A DNA stretch of 64,000 nucleotides, from NCBI GenBank assembly GCA_019358835.1, contig JAHHIH010000009.1, forward strand, positions 150,187-214,186, in the 5' to 3' direction. The translations under genes and the position numbers were made by a program. The stretch is from Tildeniella torsiva UHER 1998/13D. GTDB taxonomy: Bacteria > Cyanobacteriota > Cyanobacteriia > Phormidesmidales > Phormidesmidaceae. The notes under the pieces were generated by a model. The model made no database searches and was not told the DNA's origin. It saw only the letters and a program-made list of their open reading frames with translations. Shown here piece after piece: positions 25,720 through 35,953 of the stretch (position 1 is its first letter; every line of letters starts with the position of its first letter).

Positions 25720-27099
25720 ATGACAGCGAGAATTCATCAAACCGAAACGGTGGCCCTGGCAGAGGCAATGCCGACCATGCCAACGATCGCCCAGAGCGGG
25801 GGGCGGGCCTTGGGGGGCGGGGCGATCGCCGTCCTGATCTTCGCGGTGCTGATCGCGATCTGGGGCATTAACGCCCTAGTGCAGATCTGCGATCCCAACA
25901 AAATTTTGATTATCTCGGGGCGCAAGTACCGCCGAGCCGATGGTCAGACCCTGGGCTACCGGGTGATCTATGGAGGCCGCACCTTCCGCATTCCCATTCT
26001 TGAAACGGTCAAAACTATGGATTTGACCACCATGCCGGTGCCGATTGAGGTCACCAACGCCTACTCGAAGGGGGGGACGCCGCTGGATATTCAGGCGATC
26101 GCCAACGTCAAGATCGCCCGCGATGAGGTGCTGGTCGGCAATGCGATCGAGCGCTTTTTAGGCCGGGGCCGCGAAGAAATTTCTCGGGTGGCGCGGGAAA
26201 CCCTGGAGGGCAACCTGCGTGGTGTGGTGGCCACCCTCACCCCCGAACAGCTCAACGAAGACCGGCTCCAGTTTGCCGAGCGCATCGCTAGCGACGTGCG
26301 CAACGACCTGGTCAAGCTGGGTTTGCAGCTCGACACCCTCAAAATTCAAAGCGTCGCCGACCATGTTGACTACCTCAACTCGATTGGGCGGCGGCAGATT
26401 GCCAACGTCGTGCGCGATGCCGAGATCGCCGAATCTAACGCCGTCGCCGAAGCCGAGCAAATTGAGGCCGACAGCGCTCGCGAGGCCGAAGTGGCCAAAA
26501 CCCAGGCCCGCACCGTGATTCAAGAGAAAGAAAACGAGCTGCGCCGCATCACCGCCGAGGTCGAAAAGCAGGCCCGCATCGAAGAAGAGCGCACTCAGGC
26601 CGCCGCTGCCGAAGCCCGCGCCCGCGCCCAGCGAGAACTCCAGGCGATTCGCGCCAACCTGGAGCAGGCCCGTCTGGAGGTAGAACAGGTGCTGCCCGCC
26701 AAGGCCCAGCAGCGCGCCCAGGAATTTCAGGCCCGAGGGGCCGCCGCCACCCTCGAAGAAAACGCCAAGGCCTCGGCCCAGGCCAGCCAAATGCTGGTTC
26801 AGGTGTGGCAAGAAACGGGGGTAGATGCCTCCCAGATCTTTTTGGTGCAGCAGCTTGAAATGGTGCTCAAAGAAGCGGGGCGCATCCCCGGTCGGCTGCA
26901 CCTGGGGCAGGTAAACGTGATCGACAACGGCGACGGCAAGGCGATCGCATCGTTACTCAACGCCTACCCCGAAATGGTGAAGCAGTTTCTGCGCCAGTCC
27001 GAGGAGATCCTTGGCATTCCCCTAGCGGCGGGCCTGACGCCTCAGCCCAAAGCCATCGACAGCGTACCGCCTATTTCACAGCTTTCGGAGAACCTATGA
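25720..27099 (+). CDS. Flotillin-family SPFH protein 1
   Basis: From the ATG at 25720 (AAGGAG 9 bp upstream) it is 459 residues. A membrane segment at about 27-52 (GGGAIAVLIFAVLIAIWGINAL) is followed by the SPFH domain (SKGGTPLDIQAIANVKIARDE, ERFLGRGREEISRVARETLEG, VVATLTPEQLNEDRLQF) and a long Ala/Glu-rich coiled coil (about residues 220-360) with EA repeats. Flotillins build membrane microdomain scaffolds. It overlaps the second flotillin gene by four bases (ATGA) and follows the NfeD-like gene. Confidence 0.9.
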   Translation: MTARIHQTETVALAEAMPTMPTIAQSGGRALGGGAIAVLIFAVLIAIWGINALVQICDPNKILIISGRKYRRADGQTLGYRVIYGGRTFRIPILETVKTMDLTTMPVPIEVTNAYSKGGTPLDIQAIANVKIARDEVLVGNAIERFLGRGREEISRVARETLEGNLRGVVATLTPEQLNEDRLQFAERIASDVRNDLVKLGLQLDTLKIQSVADHVDYLNSIGRRQIANVVRDAEIAESNAVAEAEQIEADSAREAEVAKTQARTVIQEKENELRRITAEVEKQARIEEERTQAAAAEARARAQRELQAIRANLEQARLEVEQVLPAKAQQRAQEFQARGAAATLEENAKASAQASQMLVQVWQETGVDASQIFLVQQLEMVLKEAGRIPGRLHLGQVNVIDNGDGKAIASLLNAYPEMVKQFLRQSEEILGIPLAAGLTPQPKAIDSVPPISQLSENL

Positions 27100-28379
27100 G
27101 CCTGATTTTTACCCTACTGGTGGTCATGTTTGGGGCCACCGGCAGTCTGCTGCTGATCATCAAAAACCTCTACTACATCTGCCAGCCCAGCGAAGTACTG
27201 ATCTTTTCGGGCGATCGCCGCACCGTCGGCGATGGTCACAGCGTCGGCTATCGCCTGGTTAAAGGCGGCAGCAGCATTCGTAAACCCCTGCTCGAAAAAA
27301 CGTTCCGCATGGAACTCACCAACATGATCATCGAGCTGAAGGTCGCCAGCGCCTACTCCAAGGGCGGCATTCCCCTCAACGTCGACGGCGTGGCCAACAT
27401 TAAAATTGCGGGTGAAGAACCGGCGATTCACAATGCGATCGAGCGCCTGCTGGGCAAAAGCCGTGAAGAAATCGAGAAAATTGCCCGCGAAACCCTGGAG
27501 GGCAACCTGCGGGGCGTTCTGGCCACTCTCACCCCCGAACAGGTGAACGAAGACAAGATGGCCTTTGTGCGCAACCTGCTCGACGAAGCCGACGACGACC
27601 TGGCACAGCTCGGCCTAATTCTTGACAACCTGCAAATTCAAAACATCTCCGACGATGTTGGCTACCTCAACTCGATCGGGCGCAAACAGCGGGCCGACCT
27701 GCTACGCGACGCCCGCATTGCTGAGGCCGAGGCCAAAACCCAGTCGGCTCTCCAGGCCTCCGAAAACCTCAAACGCACCTCCCTGCGCCAGATCGAGGCC
27801 AAAATAGAGACCACCCGCGCTGATGCCGATCGCCGCCTGCAAAACGCCCTCAGCCAGCGCCAGGCGGCGATTTCTGAAGCCGAGTCAGAAATCGCCGCCG
27901 AGGTCGCCCGCACCGAGGCCGAGCTGGCCGTGCAGCGCGAGCGCCGCAACCAGGTCGAGCAGCAGCTCCAGGCCGATGTGATTGCCCCCGCCGCCGCCTC
28001 GTGCCAGCAGGCCCAGGCCCGCGCCAAGGGCGACGCCGCCAGCATCGTCGAAGACGGTCGCGCCCGTGCCGAGGGCATTCGCGAACTGGCCACCACCTGG
28101 AAAGCCGCAGGCGACCACGCCCGCGAAATCTTTCTCTTCCAAAAGCTGGAGTCGCTACTGGCGAATTTGGTCGATACTGTGCCCGACGTGGAGGTCGAAA
28201 GCATCACCGTGATTGATCCGGGGCGGGGCGGCAGCGCCACCAAGCTGGCCTCGTTTATGGAACAGATGAAGCAGGCCACGGGGCTAGATTTAGCTCAGAC
28301 TTTGCAGAATCTAGGTGGCGGCAACACCTCCCAGGCATCACTAGCCGCCAAGCCAGACGCTGATACAAACCAGGGGTAA
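27096..28379 (+). CDS. Flotillin-family SPFH protein 2
   Basis: A 427-residue paralogue of the upstream flotillin. It starts with a membrane segment (LIFTLLVVMFGATGSLLLII), then shares the blocks ICQPSEVLIFSGDRR, SKGGIPLNVDGVANIKIAGEE, IERLLGKSREEIEKIARETL and VLATLTPEQVNEDKMAF, then a long coiled coil (about 205-330). Its start overlaps the stop of the first flotillin (ATGA), which suggests translational coupling and equal expression for a hetero-oligomer. No terminator was found directly after it. Confidence 0.9.
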   Translation: MSLIFTLLVVMFGATGSLLLIIKNLYYICQPSEVLIFSGDRRTVGDGHSVGYRLVKGGSSIRKPLLEKTFRMELTNMIIELKVASAYSKGGIPLNVDGVANIKIAGEEPAIHNAIERLLGKSREEIEKIARETLEGNLRGVLATLTPEQVNEDKMAFVRNLLDEADDDLAQLGLILDNLQIQNISDDVGYLNSIGRKQRADLLRDARIAEAEAKTQSALQASENLKRTSLRQIEAKIETTRADADRRLQNALSQRQAAISEAESEIAAEVARTEAELAVQRERRNQVEQQLQADVIAPAAASCQQAQARAKGDAASIVEDGRARAEGIRELATTWKAAGDHAREIFLFQKLESLLANLVDTVPDVEVESITVIDPGRGGSATKLASFMEQMKQATGLDLAQTLQNLGGGNTSQASLAAKPDADTNQG

Positions 28380-29606
28380 GACCTTTATTACTGGTCAGTC
28401 CTATGGATTACTATTTAACCCCCGATGCTGAGCAAGAACTAAAACGCTAAGACATTTGGGCCTGGAGTAGGGGATCTTTATAGCCTGCGGCGAGTCTACC
28501 AGGTCGCAATAATGGACTGCGGCTCGAATCGGTAGAACGTGGGCTGCTGGTAGGCGACGATCGCAGCTCTGCTGTGCCCCATCCGATCGGCCCAGCAAAG
28601 CTATGTGAGTGAGTACCCCTGAAATGCAACCTGCATCAACGGCAGCAGGCTCAAGAGCAAAGCGATGGTGCAAAAGCCCTGGGCGATCGCGGTTACTTTT
28701 ATCCAAAAAATAGGGTTTTCTTACAACTGCAGGCTGCCAGCAATCTTAGTCTGGAGAAGAATGACCATATTTTCAATTTAGCTGCTTGATGGGGCGAACA
28801 AGGTCAACAGGCAGATTATCGCGATCGCCTGCCCAGATTGTTTTATGCCCAATCAACATCACCTCTATCGAAAGGATTTGTTCTCACCTCAGGGAAATTG
28901 CTGAACTTTGCACTAGCAAGAGCAAGTAACTAAATTGGTATAGCTAAGTTTTGCGTCTTTTCACTTAGAGGCAGAGATAAGATAAGGAGCGCAAAAGGTG
29001 GGCCTTTAAAAGGCTTGAGTTACAGTTTGTAACGCCAGCAGGTGCTTGAGGTTTTTTAGAGAAAACGGGGCACATTTAATTAGAGGGATATGTTTTCGGT
29101 GGCGAATAACCTTCAAACAGCTATTCCCTCTTTTGTTATCTAAGTCGCCCTTTGAAACGGATTCATCTATGTTCCCAGACCCGCCTGTCTTCGTTAAATT
29201 TATCATTTAAGTCTCTTAGCACGCCCCACGCTATAGACTGCTCAAGCCGCAACCTGCTTGATTCGACCACTCAAACAACAAAAGCTTTACTGCTCTCAAT
29301 GTTGCTTTGTAGTGCTCCTCAAAAAACCTTTATTCCCAAATTGGGTCAGCTTAATTCACCTTAGTTCACTAGCAGCCTTTTGCACTACAGACGAAGCAAA
29401 GCCTGCTCAGTAACTCAGGTATAGCCAATTAATACATCCTGGGAGAAAGCATGTGTACTCCTGGAGTGTTGCTTGTTGCTCATTATTCCTTGAGATTGCA
29501 GCGTTGTCTGCAGTTTCACTAGTCGTTGGTTGTTTACAGCGTCTTGGTTACTCTTGGCGAAACTAGCCAAAATTCACAATTTCGCATATTCAATTAGGAG
29601 TACACA
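28380..29606. other. 1.2 kb gene-poor region, perhaps with a decayed gene
   Basis: No intact gene is supported. After the flotillin stop an ATG at 28403 opens a plus-strand frame that stops after 15 codons. Downstream, pieces on the plus strand (for example QQAQEQSDGAKALGDRGYFY near 28640-28700 and EQGQQADYRDRLPRLFY near 28790-28845) read like protein but are broken by stops and frame changes. The stretch may be the remains of a gene, family not recognised. The last 600 bp are AT-rich and should contain the promoter of the large DUF4347 gene. Confidence 0.3.
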
Positions 29607-32600
29607 ATGCTTCAAGCTGCTCAGTCCGTCGTTTTTATCGATGCCAATGTTAGTAACGTTCAACACCTTGTAAATGGCGTGTTGCCTGGTGTCTCTGTCA
29701 AGGTGCTGACTCCTGATATCGACGGTATTGCCCAAATTACTGACTACCTTAGGGCTTACCCTGCTAGCACTGTGCATATTGTCTCCCACGGTGCTCCTGG
29801 TATTTTGCACCTGGGCAACACTCAGCTCAATCTAACTAATCTAGAGAACCACGCTCAAGCGTTACGGTCGTGGTTCTCCCCTCAAGCTTCAAACCCCACC
29901 CTGCTGCTCTACGGCTGCAATGTCGCTGCCGGAGATGCGGGAGAAGAGTTTATTGAGACACTGCACACACTCACGGGAGCATCCATTGGAGCCAGCACGA
30001 CCAAAGTAGGCAATCCTAACCAGGGGGGAAGCTGGAACTTGGATAGGCAGGTGGCTGACCCCACTTATACTGCTGTCTTTAACGCCGCTGCTGTAGAAAG
30101 CTACAGCGGTGTTTTTGCTGTCTCAGTTTCTGGGCTAAACAACTTCACGTATACAGAGGGCTCAAGCCCAGTTGTCGTTGATAACAGCATTAACTTTAGC
30201 AGCACCGTCAACTACAACGATGGTAGTTTGCGCTTTGACCTAACCAACGGCACCAGTGCTGACCAATTTGCTCTTACCAGCTCTGCTACGCCTAATGCAG
30301 TTGGGGCAATTTCGGTCGTGGGTGCAGATGTTTATTTGGGCAATGGCAGCGGTCGCGATCGTATTGGCTCCATTGATGCAGTACTCAACGGCACCAATGG
30401 CCAGGACCTGGTAATTAACTTTGCTAGCCCGCTAACTAACTCTGGCTTTGAAACTGGCAACTTAACCGGGTGGACGGCTTTTAACCAGAACTATAGTTCT
30501 GTTAACAACCTTAACGGGCAAAGCATTCCTTACAAATTTAACGCTTTACTTGGGACCGATACTGGCAATGGCACGATTATTTTAGGGAGCAACCCTAACG
30601 CATCGTATAGCGTCACTGTTCAATCGTCAGTTGTCAGTACCGGAAACTTTGCTCTGCAGTTAGTAAGCAATGGTAGCATCAGCGGTCCGAGTGGTTCTGA
30701 CCGCTACACAGGGAACGGCTCGTTACACGGCCCTTACGTGCGCAGCAACACTTTCCAAGCTTTTATTGGCGACAGCATTACCTTAGACTACGCTGCTCAG
30801 AATGGTCAGGATGCCTACGAGGTGTTTGGTTTCTTGGTAGGAGCTGGCGGCGACAGCATCTTTGGCACCGGCGATGATACCCGCAGCCGCTTGTTTGCGC
30901 AAAGAGGCGACACTCAGTCCTTTACTGAGGCTAGTGCCGTTATCAGTACCACTGGTGCCTACCAGTTCGAGTTTGTGGGTGGCACCTACGACAAGACTGG
31001 TGGTCTAGCCTTGGGTGCCAGTCTGTACATCGATAATGTGCGATTGGTATCGGCTACCACAGTAAACGACGCCGTAGTGGCTGCTATTGCCCAGCAAATC
31101 ACCTTCCAGAACACTTCCAATGCACCCGACACTACCACCCGTAACCTGCAAGTTACCGTTATCAACAGTAATAACGAGAGTAGTTCTGTCAGCTCTTCGG
31201 GTACAGTGATTGCCGTTGATCAACTCCCCAATCTAACCTTCCCCACCGGGGCCATTGCTTTAAGCGACGGAACGGCTGCAGTTATTGCTGCCAATTTAGG
31301 CCTGGTCGATGCCGATGGTCCTGCGATTGGTGGTGCCAAGGTTTCTATCGGTACTGGTTTCAAAGCTGGCCAAGATGCCCTAGGCATTCTAGGACAGGCC
31401 GGTAATAGCGGCACCGTTGACGGCATTGTCTGGGGCTACAACAGCTCTACTGGTATTTTGACCTTAACCGGAAATGCTTCAGCAGCAACATACGAAGCGG
31501 CTCTGCGCAAGGTCACATTTATCAGTCTCAATGATACCGCTGCTACAGCTGGTGCTAGAGATGTGCAATTTACCATCGGTAACCCGCCCACTAACTCTGG
31601 CAATGTTAGCGTTACGGTTAACAATGTTAACGATGCACCTACCGGTAGCGTTACGCTTACGGGCGCAGTGCAGCAGGGATCTGTTCTTACCGCAAATACT
31701 TCCACCTTGGCCGATGCCGAGGGCTTGGGCACTCTGAGCTACCAGTGGCAGCAGTCTAGCGATGGCAGCACCTGGACAACGATTGCTGGGGCCACGGCCA
31801 GTACCTTTACGCTTACCCAAGCGCAGGTTAACCAGTTTGTGCGGTCGCAGGTGAGCTTCACCGATGGCGGCGGTACTGCTGAATCGGTCTTGAGCAATGC
31901 CACGGCAACCAAAGTAGCTAACGTCAACGATGCACCCGCGGGCAGTGTCACTATCAACGGCACCATCGCCCAGGGTCAAGTTCTGACCGCAAATACCTCT
32001 AACCTGTCCGATCCCGATGGCCTAGGTACCCTAAACTACCAGTGGCAGCAGTCCACCGATGGCGTTACCTGGACAACGATTGCCGGGGCCACGGCCAGTA
32101 CCTTTACGCCCGCTCAGGCGCAGGTCAACCAGTTTGTGCGATCGCAGGTCAGCTACACCGATGGCGGCGGTACCGCTGAATCGGTCTTGAGCAATGCCAC
32201 GGCAACCAAAGTCACCAATGTTAACGACGCACCCACAGGCGGCGTCACCCTCAGCGGCACCGTCGCCCAGGGTCAAATCCTGACTGCAAATACCTCCACC
32301 CTGGCTGATGCTGATGGCTTAGGTACTCTGAGCTACCAGTGGCAGCAGTCTAGCGATGGCAACACCTGGACGACCATTTCTGGGGCTACGGCCAATACTT
32401 TTACCCTTACCCAAGCGCAGGTTGGTCAGTTCGTGCGATCGCAGGTCAACTTCACCGACGGCGGTGGTACCGCTGAATCGGTCTTGAGCAATGCCACGGC
32501 AGCCAAAGTAGCCAACGTCAACGACGCACCCACAGGCGGCGTGGCCCTCAGCGGCACAGCAGCGCAGGGTCAAATCCTGACCGCTACCTCCACTTTGGGA

Positions 32601-34166
32601 GACCCCGATGGTCTGGGTACCTTAAACTACCAGTGGCAGCAGTCTAGCGATGGCATCACCTGGACGACCATCACTGGGGCTACAGCCAGTACTTTTGCGC
32701 TTACCCAAGGGCAGGTCAACCAGTTCGTGCGGTCGCAGGTCAGCTTCACTGACGGCGGCGGCAGCCTCGAAACCGTTAACAGCAGTGCCACGGCAGCCAA
32801 AGTCGCCAATGTCAACGACGCACCTACGGGCGGCGTCACCCTCAACGGCACCGGCGCTCAGGGTCAAATTCTGACTGCAAATACTTCTAACCTGTCTGAC
32901 CCCGATGGCCTGGGCACCTTGAACTACCAGTGGCAGCAGTCTAGCGACGGCAACACCTGGACGACCATTGCTGGGGCTACAGCCAGTACCTTTACACTCA
33001 CCCAAACGCAGGTCAACCAGTTCGTGCGATCGCAGGTCAACTTCACTGACGGCGGCGGCAGCCTCGAAACCGTTAACAGCAATGCCACGGCAGCCAAAGT
33101 CGCCAATGTTAACGACGCACCCACAGGCAGCGTCACTATCGACGGCACCGTCGCCCAGGGCAAAATCCTGACCGCAAATACCTCTACCCTGTTTGATGCT
33201 GATGGCTTAGGTACTCTGAGCTATCAGTGGAAGCAATCTAGCGATGGCATTACCTGGAGCAACATTGACGGCGCGACTGGCAATACCTTTAGCCCCCGCA
33301 ATGCCCAGGTAAGCCAGTTTTTGCAGGTAGCGGTGAGCTATGTGGATGGACAGGGCACTTCAGAGTCACTGACGAGTGCGCCCACCAGCGGGAGCGTCGT
33401 GAAGTTCAACGCCACCTCTGACTTCAACGGTGACGGTTCTGTCGATATCTTCTGGCGGCATCAGAACGTTGGAGAGTCGGTATTTTGGCTAATGGACAAC
33501 GTCGCCTTTTCCGGGGATGGTGATTTTCTGTCGCCGACCATTGCAGACGTCAATTGGGATATTAAGGCCGTGGGTGACCTCAATGGCGACGGCGACCCTG
33601 ACCTAGTCTGGCAAAACAAAGCCACTAATCAGGCAGCTGTTTGGCTCATGGACGGGGTTAACCTCACCTCTGGGGCTCTTCTGCCCAATGATGCTGCCGC
33701 GGGCTGGAAGGTGGTTGAATCTGGCGACTTTAACAGCAATGGCAAAGACGACATCCTCTGGCGCAACGCCAATACCGGTCAGCTTGCGGTTTGGTTTATG
33801 GATGGCACTGACCTAATTTCTGGAGAGTTTATTACTCTCAACGCAGGCCTCGATTGGGAAGTGGGAGCCGTAGGCGACTTTACCAAAGATGGCAAGACAG
33901 ACATTTTTTGGGAAAACCGCATTACCGGTGCCAACGCGTTCTGGGAAATGGATGGGACTACCTTTGTTAACGGTTACCAAACCGCTACCGCTGAGACTAT
34001 TTGGCAGGCACAGGGAGCCGCTGACTTCAACCAGGATGGCGACCTAGATCTACTGTGGCACAACCCCGGAACTGGGGAAAATGCGCTGTGGTTGATGGAT
34101 GGTATGAATCTAACAGCGGGCGTTGCGTTGCCCACTACGGAGGTTAGCTGGAACCCTTCTGTGTAG
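29607..34166 (+). CDS. Large DUF4347 surface protein with Ig-like and FG-GAP repeats
   Basis: A 1519-residue protein, probably exported or surface-bound. Residues 1-170 are a DUF4347 domain (QSVVFIDANVSNVQHLV, HIVSHGAPGILHLG, LLLYGCNVAAGDAGEEFI), which typically heads cyanobacterial giant adhesins. After a beta-rich region (170-670) come six nearly identical ~99-residue Ig-like units starting at NVNDAPTG, then a C-terminal set of about five FG-GAP/VCBS-like units (DFNGDGSVDIFW, DLNGDGDPDLVW, DFNSNGKDDILW) whose DxNxDG loops can bind calcium. No signal peptide is seen; DUF4347 proteins often leave by type I secretion. TAGGAG lies 8 bp before the ATG. It is a single-gene unit closed by a terminator. 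Likely adhesion or biofilm matrix. Confidence 0.88.
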   Translation: MLQAAQSVVFIDANVSNVQHLVNGVLPGVSVKVLTPDIDGIAQITDYLRAYPASTVHIVSHGAPGILHLGNTQLNLTNLENHAQALRSWFSPQASNPTLLLYGCNVAAGDAGEEFIETLHTLTGASIGASTTKVGNPNQGGSWNLDRQVADPTYTAVFNAAAVESYSGVFAVSVSGLNNFTYTEGSSPVVVDNSINFSSTVNYNDGSLRFDLTNGTSADQFALTSSATPNAVGAISVVGADVYLGNGSGRDRIGSIDAVLNGTNGQDLVINFASPLTNSGFETGNLTGWTAFNQNYSSVNNLNGQSIPYKFNALLGTDTGNGTIILGSNPNASYSVTVQSSVVSTGNFALQLVSNGSISGPSGSDRYTGNGSLHGPYVRSNTFQAFIGDSITLDYAAQNGQDAYEVFGFLVGAGGDSIFGTGDDTRSRLFAQRGDTQSFTEASAVISTTGAYQFEFVGGTYDKTGGLALGASLYIDNVRLVSATTVNDAVVAAIAQQITFQNTSNAPDTTTRNLQVTVINSNNESSSVSSSGTVIAVDQLPNLTFPTGAIALSDGTAAVIAANLGLVDADGPAIGGAKVSIGTGFKAGQDALGILGQAGNSGTVDGIVWGYNSSTGILTLTGNASAATYEAALRKVTFISLNDTAATAGARDVQFTIGNPPTNSGNVSVTVNNVNDAPTGSVTLTGAVQQGSVLTANTSTLADAEGLGTLSYQWQQSSDGSTWTTIAGATASTFTLTQAQVNQFVRSQVSFTDGGGTAESVLSNATATKVANVNDAPAGSVTINGTIAQGQVLTANTSNLSDPDGLGTLNYQWQQSTDGVTWTTIAGATASTFTPAQAQVNQFVRSQVSYTDGGGTAESVLSNATATKVTNVNDAPTGGVTLSGTVAQGQILTANTSTLADADGLGTLSYQWQQSSDGNTWTTISGATANTFTLTQAQVGQFVRSQVNFTDGGGTAESVLSNATAAKVANVNDAPTGGVALSGTAAQGQILTATSTLGDPDGLGTLNYQWQQSSDGITWTTITGATASTFALTQGQVNQFVRSQVSFTDGGGSLETVNSSATAAKVANVNDAPTGGVTLNGTGAQGQILTANTSNLSDPDGLGTLNYQWQQSSDGNTWTTIAGATASTFTLTQTQVNQFVRSQVNFTDGGGSLETVNSNATAAKVANVNDAPTGSVTIDGTVAQGKILTANTSTLFDADGLGTLSYQWKQSSDGITWSNIDGATGNTFSPRNAQVSQFLQVAVSYVDGQGTSESLTSAPTSGSVVKFNATSDFNGDGSVDIFWRHQNVGESVFWLMDNVAFSGDGDFLSPTIADVNWDIKAVGDLNGDGDPDLVWQNKATNQAAVWLMDGVNLTSGALLPNDAAAGWKVVESGDFNSNGKDDILWRNANTGQLAVWFMDGTDLISGEFITLNAGLDWEVGAVGDFTKDGKTDIFWENRITGANAFWEMDGTTFVNGYQTATAETIWQAQGAADFNQDGDLDLLWHNPGTGENALWLMDGMNLTAGVALPTTEVSWNPSV
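31623..33401 (+). repeat. Six tandem ~297 bp coding repeats
   Basis: Units begin at 31623, 31920, 32217, 32514, 32808 and 33105 (AATGTTAACGAYGCACC or a close variant). Spacing is 297 bp except for 294 bp in unit four, so the frame is kept. Units share long near-identical DNA blocks, for example TACCAGTGGCAGCAGTC, which suggests recent duplication or gene conversion and a copy number likely to vary. Confidence 0.95.
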
Positions 34167-34238
34167 CTGTAAGGGATAGGTTGCTGCGCCGGGGTGGCTA
34201 ACCACTCCGGCGTTAGGCTTCAGACCCGAGCAATTTTG

Positions 34239-34270
34239 AACCCATAGCCTGCGCCAGGCTATGGGTTTTT
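34239..34270 (+). terminator. Rho-independent terminator after the DUF4347 gene
   Basis: A perfect inverted repeat AACCCATAGCCTG (34239-34251) and CAGGCTATGGGTT with a loop of a few bases is followed by a T-run (34266-34270). A second GC hairpin lies just upstream at about 34179-34207. Confidence 0.9.
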
Positions 34271-34422
34271 AGTCTTTTCACAGCCCCCATTTGAGGATCG
34301 CTACGCAGCGGTCGTCAAGCTATTGAATGACTGGCCCTATGGGCGGTCTGATATTTGGCTAGGGGAAAAAATTGCATTCAAGCCTGTCAACTTCCGCTGA
34401 TGGCAGCCTTGATTAAACGTCT

Positions 34423-34460
34423 TGAAAAAGAAAGACAGCCCTTGCCTGGCTAGGGCAAGG
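34423..34460 (-). terminator. Probable terminator of the antiporter gene
   Basis: On the minus strand CCTTGCC (34460-34454) pairs with GGCAAGG (34446-34440) with a 7-base loop, followed after a few bases by a T-rich tract (A-rich at 34423-34434 on plus). It lies 40 bp past the stop. Confidence 0.6.
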
Positions 34461-34498
34461 AATAGCCAGGCTAAAGATCCTCCTTAACGCGATCAAAC

Positions 34499-35857
34499 TC
34501 AGCAATGGCCTGGGGGCAAGTTACCCAGGGTCTCACCCGGCGACGATCGCCCCCTAACCCAGACCAGTCCAAACACAGGCAGCAGGTAGAGATAGCAGGC
34601 AAAGGGAATGAAGCCCGCATTCACCCCGAGAATAGTGGCTGGAACCAGCCCGGCGATGTTCCACGGAATCAGAGGGGAGATCACCACGACGGTATTTTCA
34701 AGGTCGAGGGCCAGGGCTGAGGGCGGGGCTTGGGTGCGGTGGTAGGTTGGGCCGAGGAGCTGCTGGGTCAGCAAAATGGCGATGGTTTGGGTACAGCCAA
34801 AGGCCGCTGAGAGGGTGCCCACCAGCGTGGTGGCCCAGATGCGATCGCCCGGCGTTTTTACCCGCTCTAGCGATCGCTCCACCTGGTGCAGCAGCCGCGT
34901 TTCGGCAAAGATTCCCACAAAGGCGGTCGAGATCACCACCACCAGCGACACCCGCACCATGGCTGCCACCCCGCCGCCCAGCACAATGGCGGTGAGCGGT
35001 GAGTCAGCCCCTAGGTGAAACCCGGTGAGCAGATATTGCAGCACCTGCCCTAGGCTGTAGTGCTGATAGGCCACCGCCAGGGCGATCGCCGTGGCAGTAC
35101 TGGCCACCATGGCCCGCTGCACCGGCACCCGCCGCAGCGCCAGCAGCATCATCACCCCCGCTGGCAGCAGCGTCACCGGGCTGAGGTGAAACTCGGCGGC
35201 CAGGTCGGCGGCTAGGCTTGACGCGGCTAGGGGAACTGGGGCGAACCGGGCAAAGCCGGTGTAGATTGCGATCGCCAATCCCAGAGGCAGCAGCGAAGTG
35301 CGCCCCATGCGGCGAATATTGTCGTAGATATCGGTGCGGGTAATGGCGGCAATCAGCAGCGCGCTGGAAGACATGGGGGAGGCGCGATCGCCCACGTAGG
35401 CCCCCGCAATAATCGCTCCGGCAATCAGGGAACGGTAAAACCCGCTGGCTTCACCGCCCGCCACCATCATCATCAGCGCTACCCCCACCGTGCCCACGGT
35501 GCCAAAGGAGGTGCCCAGCAGCAGCGACATGGCGCTGGTCAGCCCAAAGGCCACCAGCACGAAGCTGTGGGGCGTTACCACCTGGAGGCCGTAGTACACC
35601 AGCGTCGGCACGGTGCCCGCCGCCATCCAGCTGGCGGTGACGGCGCCGATCAGCAGCAGCACCCCGATTACGGGCAGGGCTTTTTGGCTGCCCCGCCACC
35701 CCATGGTCGCCAGCGCCCGCAGCGAAAACCCTCGCCGCCACAGCACCCCCACAAACAGGGCCATCGCCAGCACCAGCGGATAGGCGATGAACACGCCTCG
35801 CACTGCGCCCAGCAGCAGCGCCCCAAACGATAGCCCAAAGGCCAGTCCAATATCCAT
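34499..35857 (-). CDS. nhaC: NhaC-type Na+/H+ antiporter
   Basis: A 452-residue integral membrane protein with about 11-12 hydrophobic segments from the first residues (IGLAFGLSFGALLLGAVRGVF) to the last. Family signatures include SLLLGTSFGTVGTVGVALM, AGAYVGDRASPMSSSALL and SAAFGCTQTIAILLTQQL, which correspond to the conserved transport-core motifs of NhaC. NhaC proteins export sodium in exchange for protons and support pH and salt tolerance. The gene is single and ends in a terminator. A role with another cation or organic substrate, as in some NhaC relatives, cannot be excluded. Confidence 0.85.
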   Translation of the reverse strand: MDIGLAFGLSFGALLLGAVRGVFIAYPLVLAMALFVGVLWRRGFSLRALATMGWRGSQKALPVIGVLLLIGAVTASWMAAGTVPTLVYYGLQVVTPHSFVLVAFGLTSAMSLLLGTSFGTVGTVGVALMMMVAGGEASGFYRSLIAGAIIAGAYVGDRASPMSSSALLIAAITRTDIYDNIRRMGRTSLLPLGLAIAIYTGFARFAPVPLAASSLAADLAAEFHLSPVTLLPAGVMMLLALRRVPVQRAMVASTATAIALAVAYQHYSLGQVLQYLLTGFHLGADSPLTAIVLGGGVAAMVRVSLVVVISTAFVGIFAETRLLHQVERSLERVKTPGDRIWATTLVGTLSAAFGCTQTIAILLTQQLLGPTYHRTQAPPSALALDLENTVVVISPLIPWNIAGLVPATILGVNAGFIPFACYLYLLPVFGLVWVRGRSSPGETLGNLPPGHC

Positions 35858-35953
35858 AGACGGGTATCAAATCCTTAGCCTAGCGGCGGGCGATCGCCCC
35901 GGCAAAAGCATCCCCCGATGCTTTCTATCGATGCGGTAGATGGATCGGGTTGA

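Noticed and set aside
31436..33163. Several long antisense frames within the DUF4347 gene
   Set aside because: They repeat with the 297 bp unit and mirror the coding strand; they are shadows of the repeat.
31623..33401. CRISPR array
   Set aside because: The repeats are 297 bp coding units in frame, not short repeats with unique spacers.
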